A stretch of 64,000 nucleotides of DNA from Wolbachia endosymbiont (group A) of Rhinocyllus conicus (GTDB lineage: Bacteria > Pseudomonadota > Alphaproteobacteria > Rickettsiales > Anaplasmataceae): assembly GCF_947250775.1 (NCBI RefSeq), contig NZ_OX366349.1, positions 806,001 through 870,000 on the forward strand, read 5' to 3'. Of this stretch, positions 43,719 through 51,670 are shown in pieces. Within the stretch, counting starts at the first letter, position 1, and the number at the start of each line of letters is the position of its first letter. Below the pieces are notes generated by a model. The model ran no database searches. It worked only from the letters and a program-made list of their open reading frames with translations, and was not told the DNA's origin. The translations under genes and the position numbers were made by a program.

Positions 43719-44219
43719 ATGAAATGGAGGTTTATTATATCAAATGAAATCCAACCTAAAAATAAGTTACTAATTGTAGGAGCTGGCTTACTATTCTTTG
43801 CGATGGTGTTCCCATCATTTTTTCTCTTAGCAAAAATAGCCATAGGATTAGCTATGATCGCAATTGCAACAATCGCGGTAAAAATTTTCTCAAAAACAAT
43901 ATCAAACGCTCTTGAAAAAGAAAAAGTAGATCAGAATCAGGCAGCACAACAAACAACACAAAGTAAAATTATAAACCTAGCTATTGGATTAACATTTATA
44001 TTTGCAGGAGGATTATCAATGCTCATTATAGCAAAAACTGGCTTAATTGCAGCATGTGCAGCTATAACTGCTTTAGCTCTACACGAATATGTTAAAAATG
44101 AAAAAATAGGAAAAGAGATAAATGATAAATTCGATAAGGTAGCTGACGATACAATCAATTTTATTGTTAGCAATGTTGAAAAACTTATTCCAACAAAGCC
44201 GCCAGGCATAACAGCCTAA
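43719..44219 (+). CDS. small membrane protein, hypothetical
   Basis: 166 residues from ATG at 43719; an in-frame ATG at 43674 would add 15 residues, and no ribosome site decides between them. Two hydrophobic hairpins (LLIVGAGLLFFAMVFPSFFL with LAKIAIGLAMIAIATIAVKI, and AIGLTFIFAGGLSMLIIAK with GLIAACAAITALAL) are separated by a polar QNQAAQQTTQ linker. They are followed by a charged amphipathic C-terminus. No family recognised. It is divergent from carA and convergent with glpX. Confidence 0.6.
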   Translation: MKWRFIISNEIQPKNKLLIVGAGLLFFAMVFPSFFLLAKIAIGLAMIAIATIAVKIFSKTISNALEKEKVDQNQAAQQTTQSKIINLAIGLTFIFAGGLSMLIIAKTGLIAACAAITALALHEYVKNEKIGKEINDKFDKVADDTINFIVSNVEKLIPTKPPGITA

Positions 44220-44352
44220 ACTGTCTCCGTTCAGCAGAGTGGTTTAAGAAACAATAGATAGAAGGTTTTGAAAAGGGTTCAGCCTTCTTTTTATGTCGGT
44301 CTTGAGGAACTTCTTGTACAATTAGTTTCTCTTGAGAAAATGAATCTAACAT
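44185..44352 (-). CDS. candidate 55-aa protein downstream of glpX
   Basis: A frame from ATG at 44352 (MLDSFSQEKLIVQEVPQD) to TAA at 44185, with GGGAG 7 bases upstream. It begins 48 bases after glpX on the same strand. The last 35 bases run antisense to the end of the membrane-protein gene. Composition is protein-like in the first half. No family recognised; it may be a remnant. Confidence 0.35.
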   Translation of the reverse strand: MLDSFSQEKLIVQEVPQDRHKKKAEPFSKPSIYCFLNHSAERRQFRLLCLAALLE

Positions 44353-44400
44353 TTTAACACTCCCTTTAACTCTTACATCATATATTGAAAAATAATTAAC

Positions 44401-45321
44401 CTAACTTATAACTTGCACCTTTATCAGCTTGTTAGGTAGAATTATTAAAGAATTAGTTGAATAGGTATTATGATTCAATTCAACTCCATCCACAAGTTCT
44501 CCGCTTGTTACTCCAGTTGCAATAAACACTGATTCACCTCTTGTCATATCTTTTATGGTGTAGATTTTTTCTGGGTCATCAATATTTAAATTTTTTGCTC
44601 TTTCTCTTAACTGATCTGTGTCAAATATTAATCTTCCCTCCATCTGTCCACCGATTGAACTCAGCGCTGTAGCCGCAAGCACCCCTTCTGGTGCCCCTCC
44701 TATTCCGATATACATATCGTGATTGCCATTTACTAGTGAAACTACGGCCGCAACATCACCATCATCTATTAGTTTAACTTTTGCTCCTAACTTCCTGATT
44801 TTCACTATTAATTCATCATGCCTTTCACGATTAAGTATAGTTACTGCAAGATCATTTACTTTACATCCTTTTGCCTTGGCTAAATTGTCTAGATTCTTTT
44901 CAATGCTATTTTTTAGTGAGACTACACCCTCTGGAAGATTTTTTCCTACTGCTATCTTTTCCATATAAACATCAGGTGCATGTAAAAAATCACCTTTTTT
45001 CGTTGCAGCAAGAACGGACATTGCCCCTTGTTTATGGTGAGCGCAAATTGTGGTACCCTCAAGTGGGTCAACAGCAATGTCGATTTCAGGACCATTTCCT
45101 GTACCAACCTTCTCGCCAATATATAGCATTGGTGCTGAATCTCTCTCACCTTCACCAATTACGATAGTACCATTTATTTCCATTGAATTTAATACTGTAC
45201 GCATTGCATCAACTGCAACCTGATCAGCCCTTTTTTCATCGCCGAAGCCTGCTAGTTTATATGCAGCAAGTGCTGCAGCTTCGGTCACTTTAACTAATTT
45301 ATAGGCTAAATCTTCCATCAT
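44401..45321 (-). CDS. glpX: fructose-1,6-bisphosphatase class II
   Basis: 306 residues. It hydrolyses fructose-1,6-bisphosphate to fructose-6-phosphate in gluconeogenesis. GlpX motifs: IVIGEGERDSAPMLYIGE, the metal site DIAVDPLEGTT, KLIDDGDVAAVVSL and GIGGAPEGVLAATAL. Length is a little below that of E. coli GlpX. The second Met is an alternative start. With gapA in the same window it fits a metabolism running in the gluconeogenic direction, as commonly inferred for Wolbachia. Confidence 0.96.
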   Translation of the reverse strand: MMEDLAYKLVKVTEAAALAAYKLAGFGDEKRADQVAVDAMRTVLNSMEINGTIVIGEGERDSAPMLYIGEKVGTGNGPEIDIAVDPLEGTTICAHHKQGAMSVLAATKKGDFLHAPDVYMEKIAVGKNLPEGVVSLKNSIEKNLDNLAKAKGCKVNDLAVTILNRERHDELIVKIRKLGAKVKLIDDGDVAAVVSLVNGNHDMYIGIGGAPEGVLAATALSSIGGQMEGRLIFDTDQLRERAKNLNIDDPEKIYTIKDMTRGESVFIATGVTSGELVDGVELNHNTYSTNSLIILPNKLIKVQVIS

Positions 45322-45433
45322 TTGCTTTAAGAACTATATTCAATATATATCATGCTGCTTGAAACTGCAATATGTCTTGACTGGTTGTGAGAAAGTTGCT
45401 ATAATAAACTAACATATAGTAGTAGGTTTAGTT

Positions 45434-46777
45434 ATGGAATATAGTAATGATGATATTAGAGAGTTGTATCGAAAGATAGCTACAATTGTAAAATATGATG
45501 ATAAGGGAATTGCTAGTCTTAAAGATTTGCAAAAGGAACCAAAGTGGAAAGAAGTTAATTTTCAAGATAAGTGTGAAGGAGACAATTTATTAGGAGACTT
45601 ACTTCTAAAACATGCAACCGAAAATAACAACCCACGCGTTAAGGATCTTTTTCTTAGAAATGGGTTCAAGATTCCTCAACAAGAACAGATAACTACAGAG
45701 GTAAATGAGGAAAGAGAACCTGATGTAGAAGAAAATGGAGCAGGCAGCAATGCAGCAGATTCTAATAACTCCAGAGGTAGTCAATTTGCTACGTCATACA
45801 ACAAGATAAAGGAAATTGTAACTAATAACCCTAGTATAACTGCTCAGGAATTTGGTGAGAAGCTTAAAAAGGAGGAAATAGATATAAAAATAACAAACCA
45901 GGATGGTTGGACTTTGCTTTATTATGCTGTTCGTTCAGAAGGGCCTAGTATTACCGGCGATCGCAGTATATTCCTAAGGGTTGTTGGATTGCTCACAAAT
46001 TCAGACATTAAAGTCAATGGTATTCAAGATACGGCTTATACTTTATTAGATCATGCCGCAATAAAAAAACAAGCTGACGTTGTAAAGATACTTTTGAATA
46101 GTGGCAAATTTAATGAAGAAGAAAAATTTAACGCTCTGCGTCTTGCTATTGTTCAAGGTAATGTCCAAGAATTTGAGGCATTTTTAGGTTATGTGAATGC
46201 TGAAAGCAGACGAGCAGCTTTAGAGTTAGCTATGAATACTACACAAAAAGAAATTACTCAGGTGCTTTTAAACTTTATTACACCAGAAACATCTGATGTA
46301 GAAGAAAATGGAAATAGAGCTGGACCCAGCAGCAGTAATGGAAACATTGGTAGTAGACCTGTAAATACACCAAATGGCCAGCTAAATCATAATAACGAAA
46401 ATAAAACACCTGTATCAACAAGGACTGACCAAACTGCCACACCAAATAATGATAATAAAGCTAACGGCTTCTTAGATGCTCAATTTTCTGTGCCAAATGA
46501 AAAAGAAACTAAATATAAGAAAAATTTTTACACCTCATTAACAAAAGATGTTGTTGGAGTTGTTGTTACAGGGTTATTCATTGCTGCTGCTGTGATGGTT
46601 CCATCTGTGGCTGGTGCGGTGGTTTGTGGTGTTATAGCTGCTTTGGTTGCAACATATATCGGATTACATGTAAAAAATTCTACATTACCAAGCTATAGAG
46701 AAATGGAAAAAAATAAAGTTGAACACGTGAGTTCAAAAACTGCACAAACATTGCGATTTGAGAAAAATCTCCACTAG
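45434..46777 (+). CDS. ankyrin-like protein with C-terminal membrane tail
   Basis: 447 residues. The N-terminal part is helical. Residues about 120-285 look like degenerate ankyrin repeats (NQDGWTLLYYAVRSEG, TAYTLLDHAAIKKQADVVKI, KFNALRLAIVQGNVQEFEAF). A polar Asn/Thr-rich linker follows (about 290-365), then two hydrophobic helices (VVGVVVTGLFIAAAVMVP and GAVVCGVIAALVATYIGL) and a short polar end. The VVCGVIAALV segment is nearly the same as in the frameshifted protein at 8512 (VVCGVIAALVVG). Predicted to be membrane-bound with a soluble repeat domain. Candidate host-interaction protein; no function assigned. Confidence 0.75.
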   Translation: MEYSNDDIRELYRKIATIVKYDDKGIASLKDLQKEPKWKEVNFQDKCEGDNLLGDLLLKHATENNNPRVKDLFLRNGFKIPQQEQITTEVNEEREPDVEENGAGSNAADSNNSRGSQFATSYNKIKEIVTNNPSITAQEFGEKLKKEEIDIKITNQDGWTLLYYAVRSEGPSITGDRSIFLRVVGLLTNSDIKVNGIQDTAYTLLDHAAIKKQADVVKILLNSGKFNEEEKFNALRLAIVQGNVQEFEAFLGYVNAESRRAALELAMNTTQKEITQVLLNFITPETSDVEENGNRAGPSSSNGNIGSRPVNTPNGQLNHNNENKTPVSTRTDQTATPNNDNKANGFLDAQFSVPNEKETKYKKNFYTSLTKDVVGVVVTGLFIAAAVMVPSVAGAVVCGVIAALVATYIGLHVKNSTLPSYREMEKNKVEHVSSKTAQTLRFEKNLH

Positions 46778-46828
46778 GAAGGGTGTCATCCGAGTAGCTA
46801 AAACTGGGATCTATACTAGCACAGCCCT

Positions 46829-46893
46829 ACGTCATACCGCGATTCATTCACGGTATCTTAGCATAGATCCCGCTAACACGTAGCGGGATGACG
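46829..46893. repeat. Wolbachia-type palindromic element
   Basis: Same composite as at 5887: ACCGCGATTCATTCACGGT then ATCCCGCTAACACGTAGCGGGAT and GAC. It has a G-to-A change in one arm that weakens the first stem. It lies in the 46778-47246 noncoding stretch. Confidence 0.7.
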
Positions 46894-46914
46894 GTTGTCG
46901 GTAGGCCTAAATTA

Positions 46915-46996
46915 CTTTAGCCATAAACATTTAAGAAATTTACCAAATGAAAAGAAAGGCAAAAGAAACCCTAGTCATTGTCTATTTTCAGTATTG
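46915..46996. repeat. dispersed repeat, copy C
   Basis: Closely matches 5971-6048 (TTTAAGAAATTTACCAAATG, GGCAAAAGAAACCCTAGTCA, then GTCTATTTTCAGTATT), again just after a palindromic element. The order palindrome-then-repeat is the same as at 5887-6048. The rest of the stretch up to 47246 shows no gene. Confidence 0.65.
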
Positions 46997-47246
46997 ACGT
47001 GCATAACAATGTTACAAAAAATAATATCATAGAATTCAATAGGATAATCCCTAGAGAATTACTCATCTACAAAAAGGCAAATCGTGTTAATGCTGTTTAG
47101 ATGTAAAAGATAAGCTAAATCTTTACATGGAATTTAAAACAGTAGAATACCTTTGATTGAAAGAAAGAACCAAACTAGGCAACTTAACCGGTTTGCTATT
47201 TCAACTACTACAACTAAATCAATAAATCTTAATAGGGGAAAACATT

Positions 47247-48503
47247 ATGGAAACGCCAAAACTGACTGGTGAATTAGTATGTGATATATATGAGTTAACA
47301 AATAAAGATGGAAAGAATATTCAAAAGCTAGCAAGCAAAATAGAGGAAGGGAAAGGTATTGCTAGAAAGTTCAGAAATGGAATATTCAAAAAGTCCAGCT
47401 ACAATACAAGCACGATTCTTTTAGCGAAAATAACTTATAAATATCAGAACAGAGAGGAGACATTATCACTACTACATTATGCTATAAGTCATAAAAATAA
47501 TCAAGCTGTAAAAGATCTTTTAGAAGAAGCCAAAAAACAAAAACTATTAAAGGAAGTTCTGAATGAAGAGATGACCACAAAACATTCAGATGGTCGGGAA
47601 GAAACTCATACAATACTTACAGATGCTATATCACGTAGAGACAATGACATTATGAGAGTAGTGTTAAAAATCTCTGAGGAAAATGGTATTTTGAAAGATA
47701 TTCTAAAAAAGAGAATAATTATAAAACATTCAGATGGCGAGGAAATGATTTACACCCCATTCACCTATGCTGAAGAGTGTGAAAATAGTGAAGCTGTAGA
47801 AGAAATCTTAAAATTTTCTAGAGAACTGGGAGGTGTGCTTAATAAGAGAACAACTATAGAACAACAAGCACCATTTCTTACTGTTGTAACAGAGACTGCC
47901 ACCAATGCTAGTACTACAACTGCACCATGCGATGAAGATAGTTTGAGTCTTAATGCAACAACAACTACAGAACATAAAGATACTGCTTCTGTAATTGATA
48001 GTACCAGAGCTACTGATATGCCAGCTAACGCATGTGAAATAGTAACTGAAGTATGTAGTTTTGATGTGGAGCATAAACCTGTAATTGATAAAGCTACCAC
48101 TGACACCGGATTATGCGAAGATGTCAATAAAAGTAGTGAAGGTCTTCAGCCTATATGTGAAAACAGCGAAAAAGTCCAGCAAACTTCAGTGAAGACTGAT
48201 GAACAAGAGTCAAATGCTTCCAATGACCTATCTCCCAAACCTCGTTTTGATGATAATGCTACAGATAAAAGAGAAAAACCATTAACAACGCAGGCAGTCA
48301 TAGTTGGTAGTGTTGGTGCGGCATTACTAGTCTGTGGTATTGTAGCTTGTATATTGAAAATGTACGCTATAGCAGTAGTTGGCGGGATTGTTGGATTAGC
48401 TTGTGTGAGTTATGCGTTGTATAATGCTCTAAAGCCTGGCACAAAGCTAGAAAAAGTGGAAGATATAGAACGACTAGATGAAAAACCTCTTCCTAGTTTG
48501 TGA
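47247..48503 (+). CDS. ankyrin-like protein with Thr-rich linker and membrane tail
   Basis: 418 residues; AGGGG stands upstream of the ATG. Residues about 70-205 hold three or four helical repeats with ankyrin-like spacing (TLSLLHYAISHKNNQAVKDL, THTILTDAISRRDNDIMRVV, YTPFTYAEECENSEAVEEIL), each followed by a KHSDG insert. A long Thr/Ser/Asp-rich linker (about 205-340) follows. Two hydrophobic helices (AVIVGSVGAALLVCGIVACI and AIAVVGGIVGLACVSYALY) and the end NALKPGTKLEKVED close the protein. The ending resembles the AVLKPSNKLDEPD end of the gene at 8512. Probably secreted or membrane-anchored; function unknown. Confidence 0.75.
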   Translation: METPKLTGELVCDIYELTNKDGKNIQKLASKIEEGKGIARKFRNGIFKKSSYNTSTILLAKITYKYQNREETLSLLHYAISHKNNQAVKDLLEEAKKQKLLKEVLNEEMTTKHSDGREETHTILTDAISRRDNDIMRVVLKISEENGILKDILKKRIIIKHSDGEEMIYTPFTYAEECENSEAVEEILKFSRELGGVLNKRTTIEQQAPFLTVVTETATNASTTTAPCDEDSLSLNATTTTEHKDTASVIDSTRATDMPANACEIVTEVCSFDVEHKPVIDKATTDTGLCEDVNKSSEGLQPICENSEKVQQTSVKTDEQESNASNDLSPKPRFDDNATDKREKPLTTQAVIVGSVGAALLVCGIVACILKMYAIAVVGGIVGLACVSYALYNALKPGTKLEKVEDIERLDEKPLPSL

Positions 48504-48661
48504 AGCTACCGAAATCAATATATTTACCATTATTAATAACAAATAAATATTTAAAAAATTTCTTGACTTCCGCCAAAATAGATGGCTTTATGCCAATACT
48601 ACTAAGAAAACAGTAGTAAACATTAAAAAAAATTGAAGCGTTAATTAGTGAGGATTTTTAC

Positions 48662-48898
48662 ATGAGTAATAATAACAATAGCAGTAGAGAATTAAGCAAC
48701 AATACGCTAGCACGACTACTATCAAAGACCCCTGAGCAGCTAAAACTATACTGCAAACTGCTCGATAATGAGAAAAGACAAGATCTTTATCAAAAGGTGC
48801 TGAAGGAAATGCGTAAAAACCCAGAAGTGAGTCAGTTGAAGAAGCTGAACGAAATAGCTGCTGTTATAGAAGAGGCCATTGAAGAGGGAAGAAAGTGA
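48662..48898 (+). CDS. 78-aa hypothetical protein
   Basis: A small, highly charged, helical protein (SKTPEQLKLYCKLLDNEKRQ and AAVIEEAIEEGRK) preceded by an Asn/Ser-rich start. GAGG lies 8 bases upstream of the ATG. No family recognised. It stands alone between two ankyrin-type genes on the same strand, with about 160-base gaps on both sides. Confidence 0.6.
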   Translation: MSNNNNSSRELSNNTLARLLSKTPEQLKLYCKLLDNEKRQDLYQKVLKEMRKNPEVSQLKKLNEIAAVIEEAIEEGRK

Positions 48899-49059
48899 GT
48901 TTATTAATTAATATATATAAGATATTAGCATAATTATGAATGCCCTCATGAGAGAGAATGAGCAGTGCATATAGGAATTTATACGGGTTTTACAGTTAAT
49001 AAAAAAATAATGTTTGTGTCTGTAGAATGGAATAGTTTTATTAATTTAGTGAGGTCATT

Positions 49060-50508
49060 ATGACAAAAAAATATGTTGAAAAAAAGGATAATGTTAAAGA
49101 AACGTCTGACCAAAGTACAAAATATCTAAATGGCAAACCCATAGATACTAGTATTGCAGGCAAAACACCTTTACATTTAGCTGCTGAAAAAGGTAATTTG
49201 TATCTAACCGCACGTCTTCTTCTAAGTGAAGGAGCTGACTTAAATGCTCAAGATGAAGAGGGTTGGACTCCTTTGCATTATGCTGCCTCTTCAGGAAACA
49301 TTGGTGTAGTAAAACTTCTAGTAGATAAAGGTGCTGATCTTAGTATTACTGATTATCACCACAAAGAAGGTACACCTATGTTTTATGCGTTTCAAAATGG
49401 TCATACTGATATGTGTAACATCATAGAAAAGTATTTAGTAGATAAGAAAGATGTTAAGAATGATGAAGGGAATACGCCTTTGCATTTAGCTGTGGAAGAA
49501 GGTAATCTTGAAGCAGTTAAACATCCTATAGAAAAAGGTGCTGATATTAATGCTGTTAATAGGTATGGATATACTCCTTTGTATATTGCTGCTTATAAAG
49601 GTAGCACAGATATAGCTGTATGTCTTGTAGAGAAAGGTGCTAATATTAACGATAACATTCTACGTGTAGCAAGTAACTTAGATATAGTAAGATATTTTAT
49701 AGCAGAAGGAGCAAATATTAATGCTACTGATGAAGACGGTGACACACTTCTACACATAGCTGCTATAGGTGGCAAGTTAGAAATAGCTAGGTATCTAGTG
49801 GAAGAAAAAAACTTCAACATAAATGCAGCAAACAAGAAGGGTAATACTGTTCTGCATCACGCTGCTCATGGTGGTTGTGAGAGAACAGCTAGATATCTAG
49901 TAGAAAAAGGAGCAAACATGAAAGCAACTAATAGACATGGGATAACACCCTTGCATATAGCTGCTTTTTGTGGGTACTCATATGTGGTAGAAAATCTTAT
50001 AGAAGATGGTGCCGACAAGAATGCCATTAGTAGCAATGGTTGTACGCTAGCACATTATGCAGCTATAGGAGATGAGTCTGGTATGTCATGTGTCCTTGAG
50101 TATCTAGTAGAAGAAGAAGGAATAAATTTTAATGTCACTGATAATCTAGGTAGTACACCACTACATTGGGCAGCTTATTGGTGTAATAGTGAAGTAGTAG
50201 AGTATCTTGTGGAGAAGCGAAACGTGGATATAAATGTAACTGACAATGAGGGCAGAACGCCTCTACATTGGGCTGCTTACCACGCTAACATTGATTTAGT
50301 AAAATATTTCATAGAGAGAGGAGCTGAAATTAAGGCCACTAAGAAATATGGGAATACACCATTACATTATGCCCTTAATGGTCAATGGAATGATGATTAT
50401 TTAGAGGTAGTTGAATACATAGCAGGAACAAGAAAATTAACTATTCCCGAAAATGTTGAAAACGTTGAGAAGGACAGCTTGGACATCATCAAATATGATT
50501 TTTACTGA
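49060..50508 (+). CDS. ankyrin-repeat protein (about 13 repeats)
   Basis: 482 residues, start supported by GTGAGGTC upstream. From about residue 33 to 465 the protein is almost all ankyrin repeats of about 33 residues, most with the TPLHLAA-type helix turn (for example TPLHLAAEKGNLYLTARLLL, TPLHWAAYHANIDLVKYFIE). The sixth repeat is shortened and a few have insertions. A 20-residue polar C-terminus follows. There is no signal peptide or membrane segment. Ankyrin arrays mediate protein binding. In Wolbachia such proteins are candidate type IV secretion effectors, but the target is unknown. Confidence 0.92.
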   Translation: MTKKYVEKKDNVKETSDQSTKYLNGKPIDTSIAGKTPLHLAAEKGNLYLTARLLLSEGADLNAQDEEGWTPLHYAASSGNIGVVKLLVDKGADLSITDYHHKEGTPMFYAFQNGHTDMCNIIEKYLVDKKDVKNDEGNTPLHLAVEEGNLEAVKHPIEKGADINAVNRYGYTPLYIAAYKGSTDIAVCLVEKGANINDNILRVASNLDIVRYFIAEGANINATDEDGDTLLHIAAIGGKLEIARYLVEEKNFNINAANKKGNTVLHHAAHGGCERTARYLVEKGANMKATNRHGITPLHIAAFCGYSYVVENLIEDGADKNAISSNGCTLAHYAAIGDESGMSCVLEYLVEEEGINFNVTDNLGSTPLHWAAYWCNSEVVEYLVEKRNVDINVTDNEGRTPLHWAAYHANIDLVKYFIERGAEIKATKKYGNTPLHYALNGQWNDDYLEVVEYIAGTRKLTIPENVENVEKDSLDIIKYDFY

Positions 50509-50603
50509 AGTCTTACTCTCTTACGGTAGTGCAAAGGAAAGTCTCCTTTAATAGAATCTTAGGTTAAAGAGTATATCTTTTCTTGAGATTCTTTTAAAGA
50601 GAC

Positions 50604-51581
50604 ATGACTAATGACACAAAGTTAACAGACTACGAAGTAGGGAAAAAATTAAAACATGAGAGGGAAAAGAAAAGATATACTCAGGCAGGTCTAGGAAGTA
50701 AAGTCGGAGTATTAGAGAAGCAAATGTCCAGATATGAGCGAGGGGAAAATCCGATTTCAATCATTATATTCTGTATGATAGTAGTGGAACTAATGATTGA
50801 TATGGCAAAACTACTGCCTGAATCGATGGCATCAGAGAAAGGTGAGGTAGAAAAAACATTAAATCTAGTTAGAGAATGTAAAAAATTTAGGAACCAGGAA
50901 TTATGTAAGATAGCCTCTGCATTAAATAAATCTATCCAGGTGGGGGAAGAAGAAGGTAAAAAAGCAGGAAAGATTAAAGTAGCAAAGAATTTACTTAAAG
51001 CGGGTATTTCTGTTGATATCATTCTCCAAACAACAGGCTTGTCTAAAGATGAACTTGAGAAACATAATAAAACAGAGATAGTTAATTTTATAGCCTATAA
51101 AACAGGGGAAAATATGAAAGACTGGAGGCTAGCAAGAGGACGTTCTCAGGAGGATTTAGGAAATGAAGTCGGTTTAACAGGTGGTCAAATACGACGCTAT
51201 GAGCAAGGAACACATATCATGACAATAGGAAAACTATGTAACGCAGCAGACAAATTATCAACGCACGCTCAAACTCTACTGCCGAAAATTAGTGAACTAA
51301 TAGAAAAAGGCAATGTTGAAATTGAAAGAAGTAATGAGGATAGAGAAGGAGAAAATGGAGTACTAGATTTAGTGAGAGAGTATAATAAAATTGAGGATGA
51401 AGAAATACGTGATAAATTTTATTCATTAATTATGTCAGTATCTAAAAGAATACAGATTGATAAAGAAAAGGGTAAAAAAATAGGGAGAACAGAAATGGCA
51501 AAAAATCTACTTGAAGTGGGTATTCCTACCAATGTAATATGTCAAGTGACTGGCCTACACAATCTTGAAGCTATAAGATAA
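50604..51581 (+). CDS. transcriptional regulator with two XRE-type HTH domains
   Basis: 325 residues in two similar halves. Each half starts with a helix-turn-helix domain (about 10-55, LKHEREKKRYTQAGLGSKVG; about 175-220, WRLARGRSQEDLGNEVGLTG) with the Q-RYE-G end of the XRE family. Each is followed by a helical region ending in AKNLLKAGISVDIILQTTGL or its counterpart. Tandem-HTH regulators of this shape are typical of Wolbachia prophage WO accessory modules. The protein ends shortly after the second tail motif (TGLHNLEAIR), so the last helix may be truncated. Its targets are unknown. Confidence 0.85.
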   Translation: MTNDTKLTDYEVGKKLKHEREKKRYTQAGLGSKVGVLEKQMSRYERGENPISIIIFCMIVVELMIDMAKLLPESMASEKGEVEKTLNLVRECKKFRNQELCKIASALNKSIQVGEEEGKKAGKIKVAKNLLKAGISVDIILQTTGLSKDELEKHNKTEIVNFIAYKTGENMKDWRLARGRSQEDLGNEVGLTGGQIRRYEQGTHIMTIGKLCNAADKLSTHAQTLLPKISELIEKGNVEIERSNEDREGENGVLDLVREYNKIEDEEIRDKFYSLIMSVSKRIQIDKEKGKKIGRTEMAKNLLEVGIPTNVICQVTGLHNLEAIR

Positions 51582-51670
51582 TTTCTTTAGAAAATCTCTT
51601 AAACCATTAACCTAACATTACCTCCTTTCACACTTGTGCCATTTCCGCTTAACTTGCTACGCCTGTCAGA

